DNA of 64,000 nucleotides from contig JAVQMG010000125.1 in NCBI GenBank assembly GCA_032878915.1, positions 8,561,501 to 8,625,500 of the forward strand. The letters run 5' to 3'. The notes beneath the pieces were generated by a model that worked only from the letters and a program-made list of their open reading frames with translations, did not search any database and was not told the DNA's origin. This DNA comes from Castanopsis chinensis. Taxonomy: Eukaryota; Streptophyta; Magnoliopsida; Fagales; Fagaceae. Position 1 is the first letter of the stretch. Each line of letters opens with the position of its first letter. The position numbers and the translations under genes are program-made. Shown piece by piece: positions 1 through 9,922 of this stretch.

Positions 1-313
1 TAAATCACATAAATCACATACTATGCATCTCATGGACTATATAATAATGTCCAAATATTCATGTTACCATTATTTTAGATAAAAATAAACAACTTTATTA
101 AACACAACATTAAGTCATACATAATGTCATACATAGCATCATACAATAGGATTTAAGGGCATATATCTTAACAGATGTAATATATTTTGTAATTAAAAAT
201 TACGATAATGTTAGAAAAATAAAATAAACAAAAAATCTTAATGCCATATCATCACAATGTGCATCACATTAAAGGTATATCACAATAAATCAAAAGCCCC
301 TAAAGGAAGTGTA
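1..313. other. AT-rich sequence, no gene seen
   Basis: This stretch is very AT-rich with many stops in all frames. I see no coding, RNA or transposon-end signal in it. Confidence 0.6.
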
Positions 314-314
314 A

Positions 315-368
<54 letters not shown>
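314..368. repeat. Compound (TA)n(GA)n microsatellite
   Basis: A run of TA dinucleotides passes directly into about 19 AG dinucleotides and is followed by a poly-T stretch. This is a compound simple repeat, likely polymorphic in length. Confidence 0.95.
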
Positions 369-372
<4 letters not shown>

Positions 373-407
373 TTTTTTTTATAAAATTTAAACTCAATTA
401 AAATATA

Positions 408-2071
408 GGTGAAACTACAATATTGGTCCCTTAAGTTTACCCTGTGTGTGCAATTAGTCCCTCAAATTCAACTGAGCACAATTGGTCCCTCAATTTTATA
501 AAAAGAGTTGTATTAGTCCTTTTAATAATTGTTGTTAGTGATGTTACTTACGTGGCTAACGGAACAATGACTTGACATTTTTTTAAATGAAATGACATTT
601 TTTAAATTAAAAAATTGCAATAACTAATTTTCACTTAAGATTTTAGTGATCCGGTTGAAATCAAATTTTAAATTATAACCCGATTACAAATTTTTTTTTT
701 TTACCCAGTTACAAATTAAACTAAACCCACTCATCAAAAAAAAAAAAAAAAAAAACTATACCCATTTATCATCTAATGCACGCCAGCGCCAAGGAGAGAA
801 AGAGGAAGGAGAGCCTACCGTGACTCCACCTCCCTCTGACCTGCTGCCGGTGGAGACCCAAGCCCTAGCCACTGCCATTGTCACCGCCGGCGATAGCCCA
901 AGCCCTGGTTGTCGCCGGTGACAGCCACTAACCGGCGTCCCTGCTTCTCTCTCACAACCACTGACCTGCCTCCCTCCTCCCATCTCAGGTATTGCACTTT
1001 TTGCTATGGAATCTCACCTCACTTTAGGTCCGTGTAAGATTTACCTAATTGGTCCTCGTCCACCACCCCGTAGCCATAGCCATAGGTAAGACAAACTCTC
1101 TTCTCTTCTTATTCTTCAATAATTTTATATTTATTTCAACCCATTCTCTCTCTCTCTCTCTCTCTCACTTTGTATTACTGTTCTATTTAGAAATTGATGA
1201 CTTTGATTGATCACACGGGTAATGATTTATGGAATGTTGCTATAATTCAAAACGTTTGTTTTATGTAGGCTATTTGGTTTTTGGGAAAACATAGACAAAG
1301 GAGATACATTTCATTGTTTTGTCATTAGGAGAACCAAAAGCTTTACTCAACCAAAGGCCAATGCTAAAAATTTGACCCAATTTACAATTCTTGGAATACC
1401 CACAGAATAAATTTTATGAATTCACTTTCTTTTAATATCCTTAGATTAGTGTTGTCATAATTCGGGGTTAAGTGTATAAACAACATTCATGAGCTCTTTG
1501 ATAGCTTTAAGTTATGCTCTCATAATGCAATACCTAAGATGGGAGGAGGGAGGTGGGTCAGTGGCTGTTACCGGTGGCAACTAGGGCTTGGGCTATCGCC
1601 GACGGTGGCTAGGGCTTGGGTCTCCACTGGTTGCGGGTCAGAGGGAGGCGGCGTCACGGAAGGCTCTCATTTCCCTTTCTCTCCCTGGTGTCGTCGTGCA
1701 TTAGATGATAAATGGGTTTAGTTTCAATTTTTTTTTTTTTTTGATAAGTAGGTTTAGTTTAATTTGTAACTGGGTAAAAAAAAAAAATTTGTAGCCGGGT
1801 TATAATTTAAAATTTGATTTCAACCGGGTCACTAAAATCTGATGTGGAAATTAGTTATTGCAATTTTTTAATTTAAAAAATGTCATGTCATTTAAAAAAA
1901 TGTCAAGTTATTGTTCCGTTAGCCACGTAAGTAACATCACTAACGACAATTAGTAAAAAGACTAATACAACTCATATTATAAACTTGAGGGATCAATTGT
2001 GCTTAGCTTAAACTTGAGGGACCAATTGCATACACATGATAAACTTGAAGGACCAATATTGTAGTTTCACC
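408..2071. mobile_element. Long-TIR Mutator-like (MULE) foldback element
   Basis: The two ends are inverted copies: GGTGAAACTACAATATTGG at 408 and its complement ending GTAGTTTCACC at 2071. The inverted arms are long, about 408-996 and 1526-2071, and include a GC-rich section at the inner end of each arm. The element is flanked by a perfect 9-bp target-site duplication, TAAAATATA (399-407 and 2072-2080), the length typical of Mutator-type transposition. No transposase frame is visible, so it is non-autonomous. The GC-rich inner arm yields mirror-image open frames at 756-983 (minus) and 1539-1721 (plus) starting MGGGR. These reflect the inverted arms and are probably not genes. The 530-bp centre (997-1525) is unrelated to the arms, has a (CT)n run and shows no recognised coding content. 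Confidence 0.85.
1714..1760 (-). mobile_element. Micro-insertion: retroposon tail (ACTTATC-polyA, minus strand)
   Basis: On the minus strand the sequence TACTTATC plus poly-A is bracketed by direct repeats, GGGTTTAGTTT at 1714-1724 and GGTTTAGTTT at 1751-1760. The same ACTTATC-polyA core recurs elsewhere in the window with different flanking duplications. The opposite arm of the host MULE carries a degraded version near 730-760, so the insertion preceded formation or conversion of the arms. Confidence 0.5.
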
Positions 2072-2080
2072 TAAAATATA

Positions 2081-2291
2081 TAATAACATGTGGAAAGATC
2101 TGGACCTTCAAAAGCTTATGTACCAACATTAGATTAAGTTAACAAAAAGTTGAAGATTTTAGTTTTAGTTATATTACTACTTAAAGGCTTGCGTTGCACA
2201 GTTTTAAATATATATTTTATTTTAAAATTAATAAAAAATAATAATTAATTATTATAAAGAAATGAAAAAATCCAATTGGTGTAACAACCAT
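2081..2291. other. AT-rich spacer
   Basis: Low-complexity AT-rich sequence between two DNA elements. I see nothing codable. Confidence 0.5.
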
Positions 2292-2294
2292 TAA

Positions 2295-2434
2295 GGGGGC
2301 GTTTGGGATAGTATTTTAAGTTATATTGTTTGAGTGTTTTTGATATATGTGTGGTTGGAAAAGTATGTGAAAATGTGTGTAATATTGTTTAAAATGTGTA
2401 GTTGTGTGTTAAAACTAGGGCACCAAACAGGCCC
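2295..2434. mobile_element. Tourist-like (PIF/Harbinger) MITE, 140 bp
   Basis: The ends GGGGGCGTTTGGGA and CACCAAACAGGCCC are imperfect terminal inverted repeats of the GGGCCTGTTTGG type. TAA trinucleotides flank both ends (2292-2294 and 2435-2437), matching the 3-bp target duplication of PIF/Harbinger MITEs. The small size and lack of coding capacity also fit. Confidence 0.7.
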
Positions 2435-2880
2435 TAAATATAGAATGATAACACCACAACAAAAAAATTATCTTCTAACACCCTAATTGTGCTATAATGA
2501 CATTTGAAGTTACATGTATTAAACTGGATATCCATTAACATCTATTGTTGTCTCATTGTAAAACTTCTTTGAAATTTTTTAGTGCCAAAATGCATGGTGA
2601 GTTTTTATTTTCTATGCCACATGCATGCATCATGAATTGAGTTGTTGCTTCATATGCATCAGGGTACAGTTGTTTGGAATTTCTACCCAAAGTGAAGTCA
2701 AATCAGAATATGTGCATGAGGCAATCATCTTTTCAAGAATTTAATGGTGTACAAAACTACATTGGACAAATAATGTATTCATGCAAAAATTGTAATTGTG
2801 AAGGTTTTTTATTTGATAATACTTAGTTTTTCGTCATACCTGCTGTGGATGCCCCAAAACTTCTTTTTTGTAAAAAAAAA
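2435..2880. other. Intergenic, nothing recognised
   Basis: AT-rich sequence without a supported gene, transposon end or RNA. Confidence 0.5.
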
Positions 2881-4060
2881 GGGGGTTTCCCTATAAAAGG
2901 GGTTTTATTTTTTGGTTTATCGTACACTAGGTCCTTGGCGAAATGACTATTTGTGTTCATGTATTTCTAAGCTGAGATGTGTGTGTATAAGTCCCTTTTT
3001 CTTATTTTTATTTTAGGAATCACCACCAACTATTTGTTTTGAATTAGGTGTCTTGGTCACTTATTTGTCTAATTAATTTTAAGTTACCTAATTAACCAAA
3101 CCAATTTTAAGGGTTTATTAATTAAGGTAAACCAAATGTCTCGAACCATATATCTTGGACTCAAAAGTTCGATTACATGTAGGGAAGGTATTAGGCACCC
3201 CACACCGCTTATCTAAATGATAGTACCCTTTTTAAATTTATTTCAAACCTTATCTTTTTAGTGAAGAAACAAAATACTTGAGATTTGTTTTCGAAAAAGG
3301 TTTTGTGCAAACAATACACGCACACATACACATGAATATTTATTTACGTATAACGTAGCGTGTGAATATTTATTTCAAAAATTTATTTACAAGTAAAACA
3401 TGTGAAGTATATATATACATAGCATGTGTGAAGCATTTATCATGTTACAAATAATATCCAATAGCATGTGCATATTTATTTCTATATAGTTAGCATGTGA
3501 GTATTTATATACTATGTATTTAACATGTGAATATTTACCCAATAGGACCAATGTAGACCAAATTGAGCCAAAGTGGACCGAAGAAGACAAAATAGACCGA
3601 ATAGGACTTTTGAATACTTATCATTTTTATTGGATTTCTAGGACTCATGTTTCTAGTTTACAATCTCTATGTTGTTTGTATTTTTTAATTCAAAACTAAA
3701 GAGTTTAGCCCAAATATAAAAAAAAAAATTCATACTTTTCAACCTAACAATTTAGAAAAGAAAAATAAAATCTTGAACTAAACTTGAAAAGACAAACTAC
3801 AAAAAGAATCAATCTAAGGCTCAGTTAGTACAAAATGGAACAAAGGGGGCCAAAAGTAACCAAGTGGACTAAAGTGGATTGAAGTAGACCTAATTGGACA
3901 AAATGTGACCGAAGTAGACCTAATTGGACCAAATAAGAATTGATTAATTTTTAGATGAAATTGGACCAAAGTGGATTGAAGTAGACCTAATTGGATAAAA
4001 TGTGCTCGAAATATACCTAATTGGATCAAATAACAGTTATTTACTTTTTAGGGAGAACAA
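2881..4060 (-). mobile_element. Decayed Ty3-type LTR remnant (minus orientation)
   Basis: The segment contains a 'gggaaggtattaggcacccc'-type block near 3182 and a 'caccaccaacta' block near 3020. Both recur, complemented, in the remnant at 20526-21225. Downstream are degenerate 'acatgtga' motifs (3380-3540) and imperfect repeats of 'gtggaccgaagtagaccta' type (3540-3600 and 3840-4030). Such blocks are familiar from long LTRs of plant Ty3 (Tat/Ogre-like) elements. No LTR ends or coding remnants were found, so the family call is tentative. Confidence 0.4.
3840..4030. repeat. Degenerate tandem repeat, 'gaagtagacctaattgga' unit
   Basis: At least three imperfect copies of a unit of about 27-70 bp built on GAAGTAGACCTAATTGGA lie in direct orientation, with related traces at 3540-3600. 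It probably belongs to the surrounding LTR remnant. Confidence 0.7.
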
Positions 4061-4960
4061 ATTATGTTCAACAAATTTTAGAAAACAAATTATACATTAT
4101 ATTACAATTATAAAATAATTATTTATTTTTACGTATTGCATGAGTCTGTAACTTGTAATTGTAAAAGCAATAGCCAAAAAACCTCCTCGAAAAGTTAGAC
4201 AGTGGCAAAGAGGTCTTTAAATTTTAATGCAAATATATTTCTTAAACAAAAATGCTAATTAGAACTCAAGTAAAAGTCAGTGACAAAGACATGGTGCAAG
4301 GTGAATCTTTAATTCCTACTCAGCAACATCAAAATGTTCTAAAAATTAGTATAATTTTTTTTTTTCAAAAAATGTTAAACCCTAAAACACCCACTTACTA
4401 ATGTGAGAGGACAAGAATGGTGAAAACTTGTATCTCCTTGCTCGAAATCAGTATCAAAAACCAGATCTCAGGTTATTTTAATCATGTAATGTGATTTCAA
4501 TAGCATATTGGCCAAATTTATCATCTCGAATTCTTCTCCAAAAAATTTCCTCAAAATGTGTCTTAAGAGAGTGTTGTAAAAGTTGGCTTATTTAATAAAT
4601 GAGGTTTAAAAACAAAATGGGCTAAGGTGGATTAAGGCTGCATAATAAGGGCTCCATAGGTGGGTTAAGTGGCAAAATTAGTCTAATCATAGATGGGTTA
4701 AGTCTAATTTCCCTCATTTTTTCCCTAAAAGTAATAGTTTTCACTCTTTATAATTCGGCTCTCTTTGGTGAAATAATGTTGTATATAAATTTCATCCCAC
4801 AGGTAATTTTGTAATTGGAAATTTACCAATCCTAAATTATGATAAATATAAATTATTACTTTTTAGAAAAGAAATGGGAAAGAATTTTGAAAACTGGGAC
4901 GTGGAATAAAAAAAAAAAAAGTAAAAAGAAAAAGAAAACGAGTGGCAGTTTTGTAAAAAA
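4061..4960. other. Intergenic, no gene seen
   Basis: AT-rich sequence with A-runs, including one near 4910. I found no coding or mobile-element boundary. Confidence 0.5.
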
Positions 4961-4964
4961 AGCC

Positions 4965-5400
4965 GAAATTTATGTATTTAAATGCACACATCCCAACGGC
5001 TCTCTCACCCCCTTTCTCCGCAGTTTTGTAAAAGAGAGACGCTACAAAGGCACCCTCACTATCTCTCTCTCTCTCTCTCTCCAAAAATCCCAGAGGTCTC
5101 TCTCTCCACAGTCTCTCCGCTCTCATTTCTCTCCTGTCCAGGCTACACAGCGGATTTACTCGGCAGGTTCTATCTCTCTCATTGGTAAGATCTTCGTTCT
5201 CTCTCTCTCGCAGTTGATTTGGGTTTTCGTATCTGGGTTTTGTTGTGGGGATGAATTTGAACGCTTTTGTACTATTTTCTTGTGTTATTTTGATTATTAT
5301 TTTTTGTGTAACTAGTTGATTTTTTCAATGTATACGTGGGGATGTATCTAACTTTTATACGGACAACCCCTAATTTTCGAATTCACTCTTTGCTATGCTA
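4965..5400 (+). promoter_or_regulatory. Promoter/leader-like region ahead of the beta-tubulin exon
   Basis: A TATA-like TATTTAAATG lies near 4975. It is followed by a pyrimidine-rich leader with a (TC)n run at 5068-5083 and several CTCTCTC blocks. A possible leader-intron donor, GGTAAGATC, is near 5182. This is the usual look of a plant housekeeping promoter and 5' UTR. The part from about 5225 to 5400 is diverged but recognisably repeated at 62650-62770, just upstream of the DnaJ fragment. It may therefore belong to either gene's ancestry. The long open frame here is an effect of CT/AG composition. Confidence 0.4.
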
Positions 5401-5408
5401 TTAAAAAA

Positions 5409-5519
5409 ATGAGAGAAATCCTTCACATCCAAGGAGGTTAATGTGGGAACCAATTCGGTGCCAATTTCTGGGAAGTGGTTTGCGCTGAGCACGGCATCGA
5501 TTCCACCGGTCACTACAAG
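5409..5519 (+). pseudogene. Beta-tubulin exon 1 (5' part), nonsense mutation
   Basis: Translation from the ATG gives MREILHIQGG, a stop, then CGNQFGANFWEVVCAEHGID, the highly conserved N-terminus of beta-tubulin. The N-terminus MREI is the autoregulatory tetrapeptide of the family. Codon 11, glutamine in functional tubulins, is TAA here (5439-5441), consistent with a C-to-T change. After STGHYK, at about residue 40, the exon passes straight into sequence that in other copies follows residue 131 (DCLQ), the normal first intron of plant beta-tubulins. Roughly 90 codons are therefore missing. The junction lies in a shared CTACAAGG, suggesting a microhomology deletion. It cannot encode tubulin. 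Confidence 0.9.
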
Positions 5520-5520
5520 G

Positions 5521-5689
5521 TATAAAATTCTCATGTAATTTTATGTTTGTAATGTTTGATTTGAAATGTGAAATGGGTCGGTTTCAAATGGGGGTTATTG
5601 TTTTCAACAATTTTTTAGTTTTTTGAAAAATGTTTATGTAATAATGTGTTTTTTTTTTCTTTTTGGGGGGGGGGGGGAAGGGAATTTAG
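5521..5689 (+). other. Beta-tubulin intron 1 remnant with poly-G tract
   Basis: Starts GTATAAAATTCTCATG after the exon fragment and ends TTAG before the GFQV exon, so donor and acceptor match intron 1 of plant beta-tubulin genes. It contains a run of 13 G preceded by a T-run about 20 bases upstream of the acceptor. Equivalent introns recur at 5944-6086, 12540-12679 and 17473-17653 with different G-run lengths. Confidence 0.7.
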
Positions 5690-5775
5690 GGTTTCAGGTG
5701 TGTCACTCATTAGGTGGTGGAACTGGGTCTGTGATGGAGATGATTTTGATTTCAAAGATTAGGGAGGAGTTCACG
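5690..5775 (+). pseudogene. Beta-tubulin exon 2 fragment, copy 1
   Basis: Encodes GFQVCHSLGGGTGSVMEM followed by ILISKIREE. It is colinear with the GFQVCHSLGGGTGSGMG...LLISKIREEY segment of beta-tubulin, which includes the glycine-rich GTP-binding signature GGGTGSG. Here the signature is damaged (V and E replace glycines). Homology stops after IREEF. The next bases are an intron-like stretch that matches the PSMA2 last intron of units B and C. It is a fragment only. Confidence 0.85.
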
Positions 5776-5867
5776 TTCCTAGACTTTTATGATTCTCTTA
5801 TTTTGAAGTTTCTTTTGTATTTTTTAATTCATATTAGTTTTGTTGTACTTGCTTTTTGTAGAGAACT
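5776..5867 (+). pseudogene. PSMA2-derived intron fused to tubulin exon
   Basis: From TTCCTAGACTTTTATG to CTTTTTGTAGAGAACTA this stretch aligns closely with 13243-13336 and 18220-18312, the last intron and first bases of the final exon of the PSMA2-derived sequence. After AGAACTAA the sequence becomes beta-tubulin (KGHYTEGAELIDSV) instead of PSMA2 (LTPAEID). The join therefore places a PSMA2 acceptor in front of a tubulin exon. Confidence 0.7.
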
Positions 5868-5943
5868 AAAGGGCATTACACTGAAGGTGCTGAGTTGATT
5901 GATTCGGTTCTTTACGGTATTCGAAAATTGTGACTGCCTACAA
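5868..5943 (+). pseudogene. Beta-tubulin exon 1 (3' part) fragment, frameshifted
   Basis: Encodes KGHYTEGAELIDSVL and then, in another frame, ENCDCLQ. These are the residues just upstream of the canonical first intron. A few bases between DSVL and ENCDCLQ are missing, which shifts the frame. GTATAAACTTCTCGTG, the tubulin intron start, follows immediately. Confidence 0.85.
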
Positions 5944-6086
5944 GGTATAAACTTCTCGTGCAATTTTATGTTTGTACTGTTTGATTTGAAATGTGAAATG
6001 GGCCGGTTTCAAATGGGGGTTATTATTTTTCAACAATTTTTTAGTTTTTTGAAAATTTTTTTTTTGGGGGGGGGGGGGTGGTTTAG

Positions 6087-6171
6087 GGTTTCCAGTGTGT
6101 CACTCATTAGGTGGTGGAACTGGGCCTGTAATGGGGATGCTTTTGATTTCGTAGATTAGGGAGGTGTACAC
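6087..6171 (+). pseudogene. Beta-tubulin exon 2 fragment, copy 2 (unit A)
   Basis: Matches the GFQVCHSLGGGTG...LLIS exon, with an in-frame stop where the SK codons should be (TCG TAG ATT) and a changed CHS context. It opens composite unit A. Confidence 0.8.
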
Positions 6172-6292
6172 GTTCTGGCCTTACTGAATTATAGTTATGA
6201 TGATAGACAACCTTTCTTTGGTTTGTTGATAGTATGAAATATACACAGCCTAAAAGATCTAATTGTTGGGAAATTTATGAAAATAGCCTGCA

Positions 6293-6346
6293 AGTTTTTT
6301 CCTTTGTTACTTATCAAAAAAAAAAAAAAAAGTTTTTTCTTTTGTT
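6293..6346 (+). mobile_element. Micro-insertion: ACTTATC-polyA with 16-bp TSD
   Basis: ACTTATC followed by about 15 A (6309-6330) sits between AGTTTTTTCCTTTGTT (6293-6308) and AGTTTTTTCTTTTGTT (6331-6346). These repeats differ at one base. Units B and C lack the insertion at the same place (near 12890 and 17870). It is therefore a real insertion in unit A, with the structure of an extremely 5'-truncated poly-A retroposon. Confidence 0.75.
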
Positions 6347-6704
6347 TGTTTGAGCTGCCACTTTAACGTTCATTTTAATTTCCATGCAGGTAGATGCTGC
6401 TTTGGTGCTCCTTGGAAACATAATTTTATATGAGTGCTAGAACGTGTATCCTCTTGGACTGTGTTCTCACACTTTATTTGCATGGTGTGGCTTTCCAAAA
6501 AAAAAAAAAAAAATTTAGAAAGATGATGAAATGCTTTTGCTTTGTCCTTACTAATCTCAGAATGGCAACATAAAACCCCTCTTCCTTGATCTCATCTTTA
6601 ATTAGCCTCCTTCCTATAAAAATTTATCATTTATGTTTCCTCTTCTTATTATTGATATTGTCCTTTTCAAACTCTGATTTTCTAATCATTCCTAGACTTT
6701 TGTA

Positions 6705-6736
6705 GAGAACTAACCCCAGCTAAAATTGATGTATTT
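6705..6736 (+). pseudogene. PSMA2 last-exon fragment (unit A)
   Basis: GAGAACTAACCCCAGCTAAAATTGATG corresponds to the LTPAEID motif close to the C-terminus of proteasome subunit alpha type-2, after an intron ending TTTTGTAG. Sequence downstream of GATGTATTT is not PSMA2 but a repeated block (GCTTTATCATGAGGTGGGC). Confidence 0.65.
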
Positions 6737-6829
6737 GCTTTATCATGAGGTGGGCTTTCAGGACACATAAGAGATATTGTCCATAATCTTCCTTCTCTCT
6801 TGCTGTTGAAAATTGTTAGATATTGACTT

Positions 6830-7017
6830 TGTTTCTTTGTACATGTACTCGAAACCGTACATATGGAGAGAGTGGAACAATAGGGCATTTGAATGGTTAG
6901 AATGGTCCATGATGGGTTTTAAGATGGTTTTATTGTATTCCTTATGTGATGGATAGCTGCTTTATCATACCATTCAAATTCTAATTTGTTCAAGTTTCTT
7001 GATGATTGTAATTTTCC
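6830..7017 (+). pseudogene. LINE-type reverse transcriptase C-terminal fragment (unit A)
   Basis: The unit B and C copies translate as YIRRERNNRAF...LEWS...FKM...LY.LCEW.AALSYHS.SNLFKFLDDCN. This resembles the end of plant LINE polyproteins (the 'WRERN.R.FE...LFDW...L.FLD.CN' pattern). In unit A the frame is disrupted. It is a degraded, non-functional fragment carried in the repeat unit. Confidence 0.5.
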
Positions 7018-7342
7018 TTGGTTTGACCACCTGCATGTACTTCTTCTGTGCAAGGCGATGTTCATATTTTCCTGTTACAAAGTTTTGGTTTGTCCTGCGT
7101 CATAGTGATAAAAAGTTCCCCAATATTCCAGGAAGTTTCTTTTTCTGGCGTGTTGTGGAGTTTGGTAATAAACCATATTTATTGACATTGGGTTTTTGCT
7201 TTATCATGAGGTGGGCTTTCAGGCGTGTGTAAGAGATATTGTCCATAATCTTCCTTCTCTTTTACTGTCAAAATTGTTAGATATTGATTTTGTTTCTTTG
7301 TACATGTACTCGAAACAATGTTAACTGTGTTGATCATTGTAG

Positions 7343-7424
7343 TTGAGGACATCGAATGCTCCAATATAGCTGATGTTATTGTTGAACTGAATCTTCTGAG
7401 TGCTTCAAATGCCCTTTAAAGAAG
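7343..7424 (+). pseudogene. Exon-like block EDIECSN (unit A)
   Basis: Bounded by TTGTAG and GTAATG. The unit B copy encodes EDIECSNIADVIVELNLSSA followed by SNALKE, open and 81 bp long. In unit A an inserted T gives a stop near the end (GCCCTTTAAAG). I do not recognise the parent protein. The splice-site-like borders suggest an internal exon of a captured gene. Confidence 0.4.
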
Positions 7425-8599
7425 GTAATGTAATTCTTTCATTCCTTTGGTTTGTTTCTAGCAACTCCAATATGTAAATGTCATTAACACCTTCAGCACT
7501 TTCAACAGTATATCTGGATTAATATGATTTTGTGTAATAGTGAGCTTATCTACTGATGTAGCAAATTTGCTTTTATTCTTTTGTCAACCAAATATTGAAA
7601 TTCTTTTCCTTTTTGTTTTTGGTGTGAGATTGAGAAAATATTGCGTGTTTATCGCTTGGTGTCTTGGAAAAGTTAAAATTAATATCCAGTCCTTTAACCT
7701 TGATGACAATCCTATTTTCTGACTTCTTGATCGATGTAGGGGGATTGTTATCTTAGAGTTATTGAAATTCATAGTTATTATGGTTGATTTGTGTGTAGGT
7801 GAAAGTCTTATTCCTGGGTTTTTTTGTTTTGTTTTGTGATAAACTTATCCATTGCTTTTTTGACATTTATATTGAGTTTTATTTGATCTTGGGCATCATT
7901 TTTCTGTGGACTTATTTGTTTTTTATGATGTCAACTAAAAATAAATAAAAAAATCACGTAACCTAGCATGAATGAAGGTGCACAATCTGGATACAGTTCA
8001 GTCATAAAAGCTTCACTAATTTAGACCACCCTGAATACATTATGTTTGGAAATATATGGAGAATTTTTGGCTACATAGAACACTTCTTTGACTTTTTAGT
8101 TTAACACTTCTTCATATTGTGGTATCTGCTGTAGAGAAGTTGATCGTATTGGTTTGGGAACATAAATAAACTTTGTAATATATACATGTATCTTGCAATT
8201 TGTAGGGTCGAAGTTTTGCTGGATTATTACGTTGGTTGCAATTGATGTCATTTGACTTTGCCTTACTTTTTGCTAATAAGCTTTGTATTTGCAAGAATTC
8301 TTCTATATATGCAACACTCTTTTGCCTATTTTCATTGAAAGAGGATAGTGGTGCTGACAAGTTGTTACTTGCTAATTAAAAGTGTTAAGGTACAATCTTA
8401 TCTTGTGGTCTCTACAGTAATAAATATTATTTGAGGCTAAACTTTTAGTTTTTTCTTTCATTGGGCTGGTGTGTGTATTTCAGGTTTCATTCGTCATGCT
8501 TTATTAAACTCCTGCATTGCTCTGCTTGTTTGTCTTGGTTCCTTTGTCTATTTGCCTTTGATTTGCACTTATGTCAATTGTTAAAAACTTAAGCTCATC

Positions 8600-8655
8600 A
8601 ATTTGTCACCGTTCTTATTACTTATCAAAAATAAAAAATTGTCACCCTTCTTATT
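8600..8655 (+). mobile_element. Micro-insertion: ACTTATC-A-rich with about 19-bp TSD
   Basis: ACTTATCAAAAATAAA (8620-8635) lies between ATTTGTCACCGTTCTTATT and AATTGTCACCCTTCTTATT, which match at 17 of 19 positions. The equivalent site in unit B (near 15105) has one uninterrupted copy of the target, so this is an insertion in unit A. Confidence 0.7.
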
Positions 8656-9922
8656 ATTTTTGAATTTTGGTAAAATTATGATTCATTGTTATATGTTAAT
8701 TGTATTAGATATATAGATGCATGCTTTTAAACATGTGCTTCCTTTTGTGTTCAAAATATAATTTTTCAAGGTTGTTACTGAACATTGGGTTTTATGACTC
8801 TGCTATCCCAATGTTTAATTATTTTTTTGATTGGTTTGTCTACTTAGGAGACAAAGTTTGATGGGGGACTTAAGGAAATAGTTCCTCTGTATCTCATAAT
8901 TTCAATATTGTTTTTCTAATGTTAAAAGGTTTTAATTATTGGATTAAGATAATTATGAGTTAGAAAAACAATTTGTTGGAGTGACCTTGAATTGAGATCA
9001 GGATTCCCTTTAGTTTTCTCAACAATCTCATATTGCGTTTGTTTTTGTTTATGTTTTCTTGGTTTTAGTTGAGCCTGGTTATACTGTGTTGGCGGTGCCT
9101 CTTTTAAGACCAGTTTGGATTGTCACTTAATGTCTAACTATAGGAAGCAAGATTTTTGTGGTGCTTTGCTGTGGACTTTAATTTGGAGATGAGCCCTCTT
9201 TCCCTACCTTGTTTGTGTTTCTTTCCTAAAATCATCAGAATTTTTAAAGATAATTTTTTTGGCTGTTTTAATTATTTCTAATACTTGGTTCTTTCGTTAC
9301 TTTTCCTAGGTTTCATTTCCCTTTTTTTCGGTGGATTATTAACTCCTGAGTGAGCATTTGAAATTTCTCTTGCAATTCTTATGCTTTTTTGTGTCTGTCT
9401 TGTTTAATTTTTGGTCATTTTGTGTTGGCAACCTTAATATCAATTTCAATGGCTAATCCGACAATACCTCTTATAGGTGTGGGGTAGTAATATAACAGTG
9501 TGACCTGAATATGGTTGTAAAAGGAAATCCGGACAGTGCTTTCTCTTCTACCTGTATGAGTTGGGCTTTTTGGGAATTATATGTATTTAACTTATGTTTT
9601 GGATTTGCTTCATAATTTGTTAAGTTGGATTTTTGCTAATTAATTTCCTTGTTTCCAAGTACTGGGAAGCAGAGAAGAGCTTGGTTTTTAGGGTTAATTG
9701 GATTTACCTCTATAGTTGTTGGGTAATATGCTAGTTTTTCTATCTATTGTTTTGCAACTCCTGCCATTCTTAGTGCATGTTATAAATCTCATTTTGAGTT
9801 ACCATTTATTGTTATTTATCATAATCTTTTTAGCATTTTGCTTTAGATTACCTAAGTTTTGAGTGCGCTTCTATCTTAACTACTTATTTCTGATTTACTT
9901 TAGCTTTAACAATTGTTTGTTG

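Noticed and set aside
756..1721. Mirror-image frames MGGGR... at 756-983 (minus) and 1539-1721 (plus) as a gene pair
   Set aside because: They are the same sequence in two inverted arms of one transposon, with no start context or domain.
4839..5315. 158-codon open frame
   Set aside because: It runs through a poly-A stretch and CT-rich leader with no domain. It is better explained as a promoter and 5' UTR.
6080..6092. Telomere-type TTTAGGG repeat
   Set aside because: Only a single unit (GGTTTAGGGTTT), part of the tubulin intron acceptor in every copy.
8112..8360. Minus-strand frame MSAPLSSFNENRQK..., repeated at 58020-58268
   Set aside because: It recurs only because the composite unit is repeated. 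Indels between copies are not multiples of three and there is no recognisable domain.
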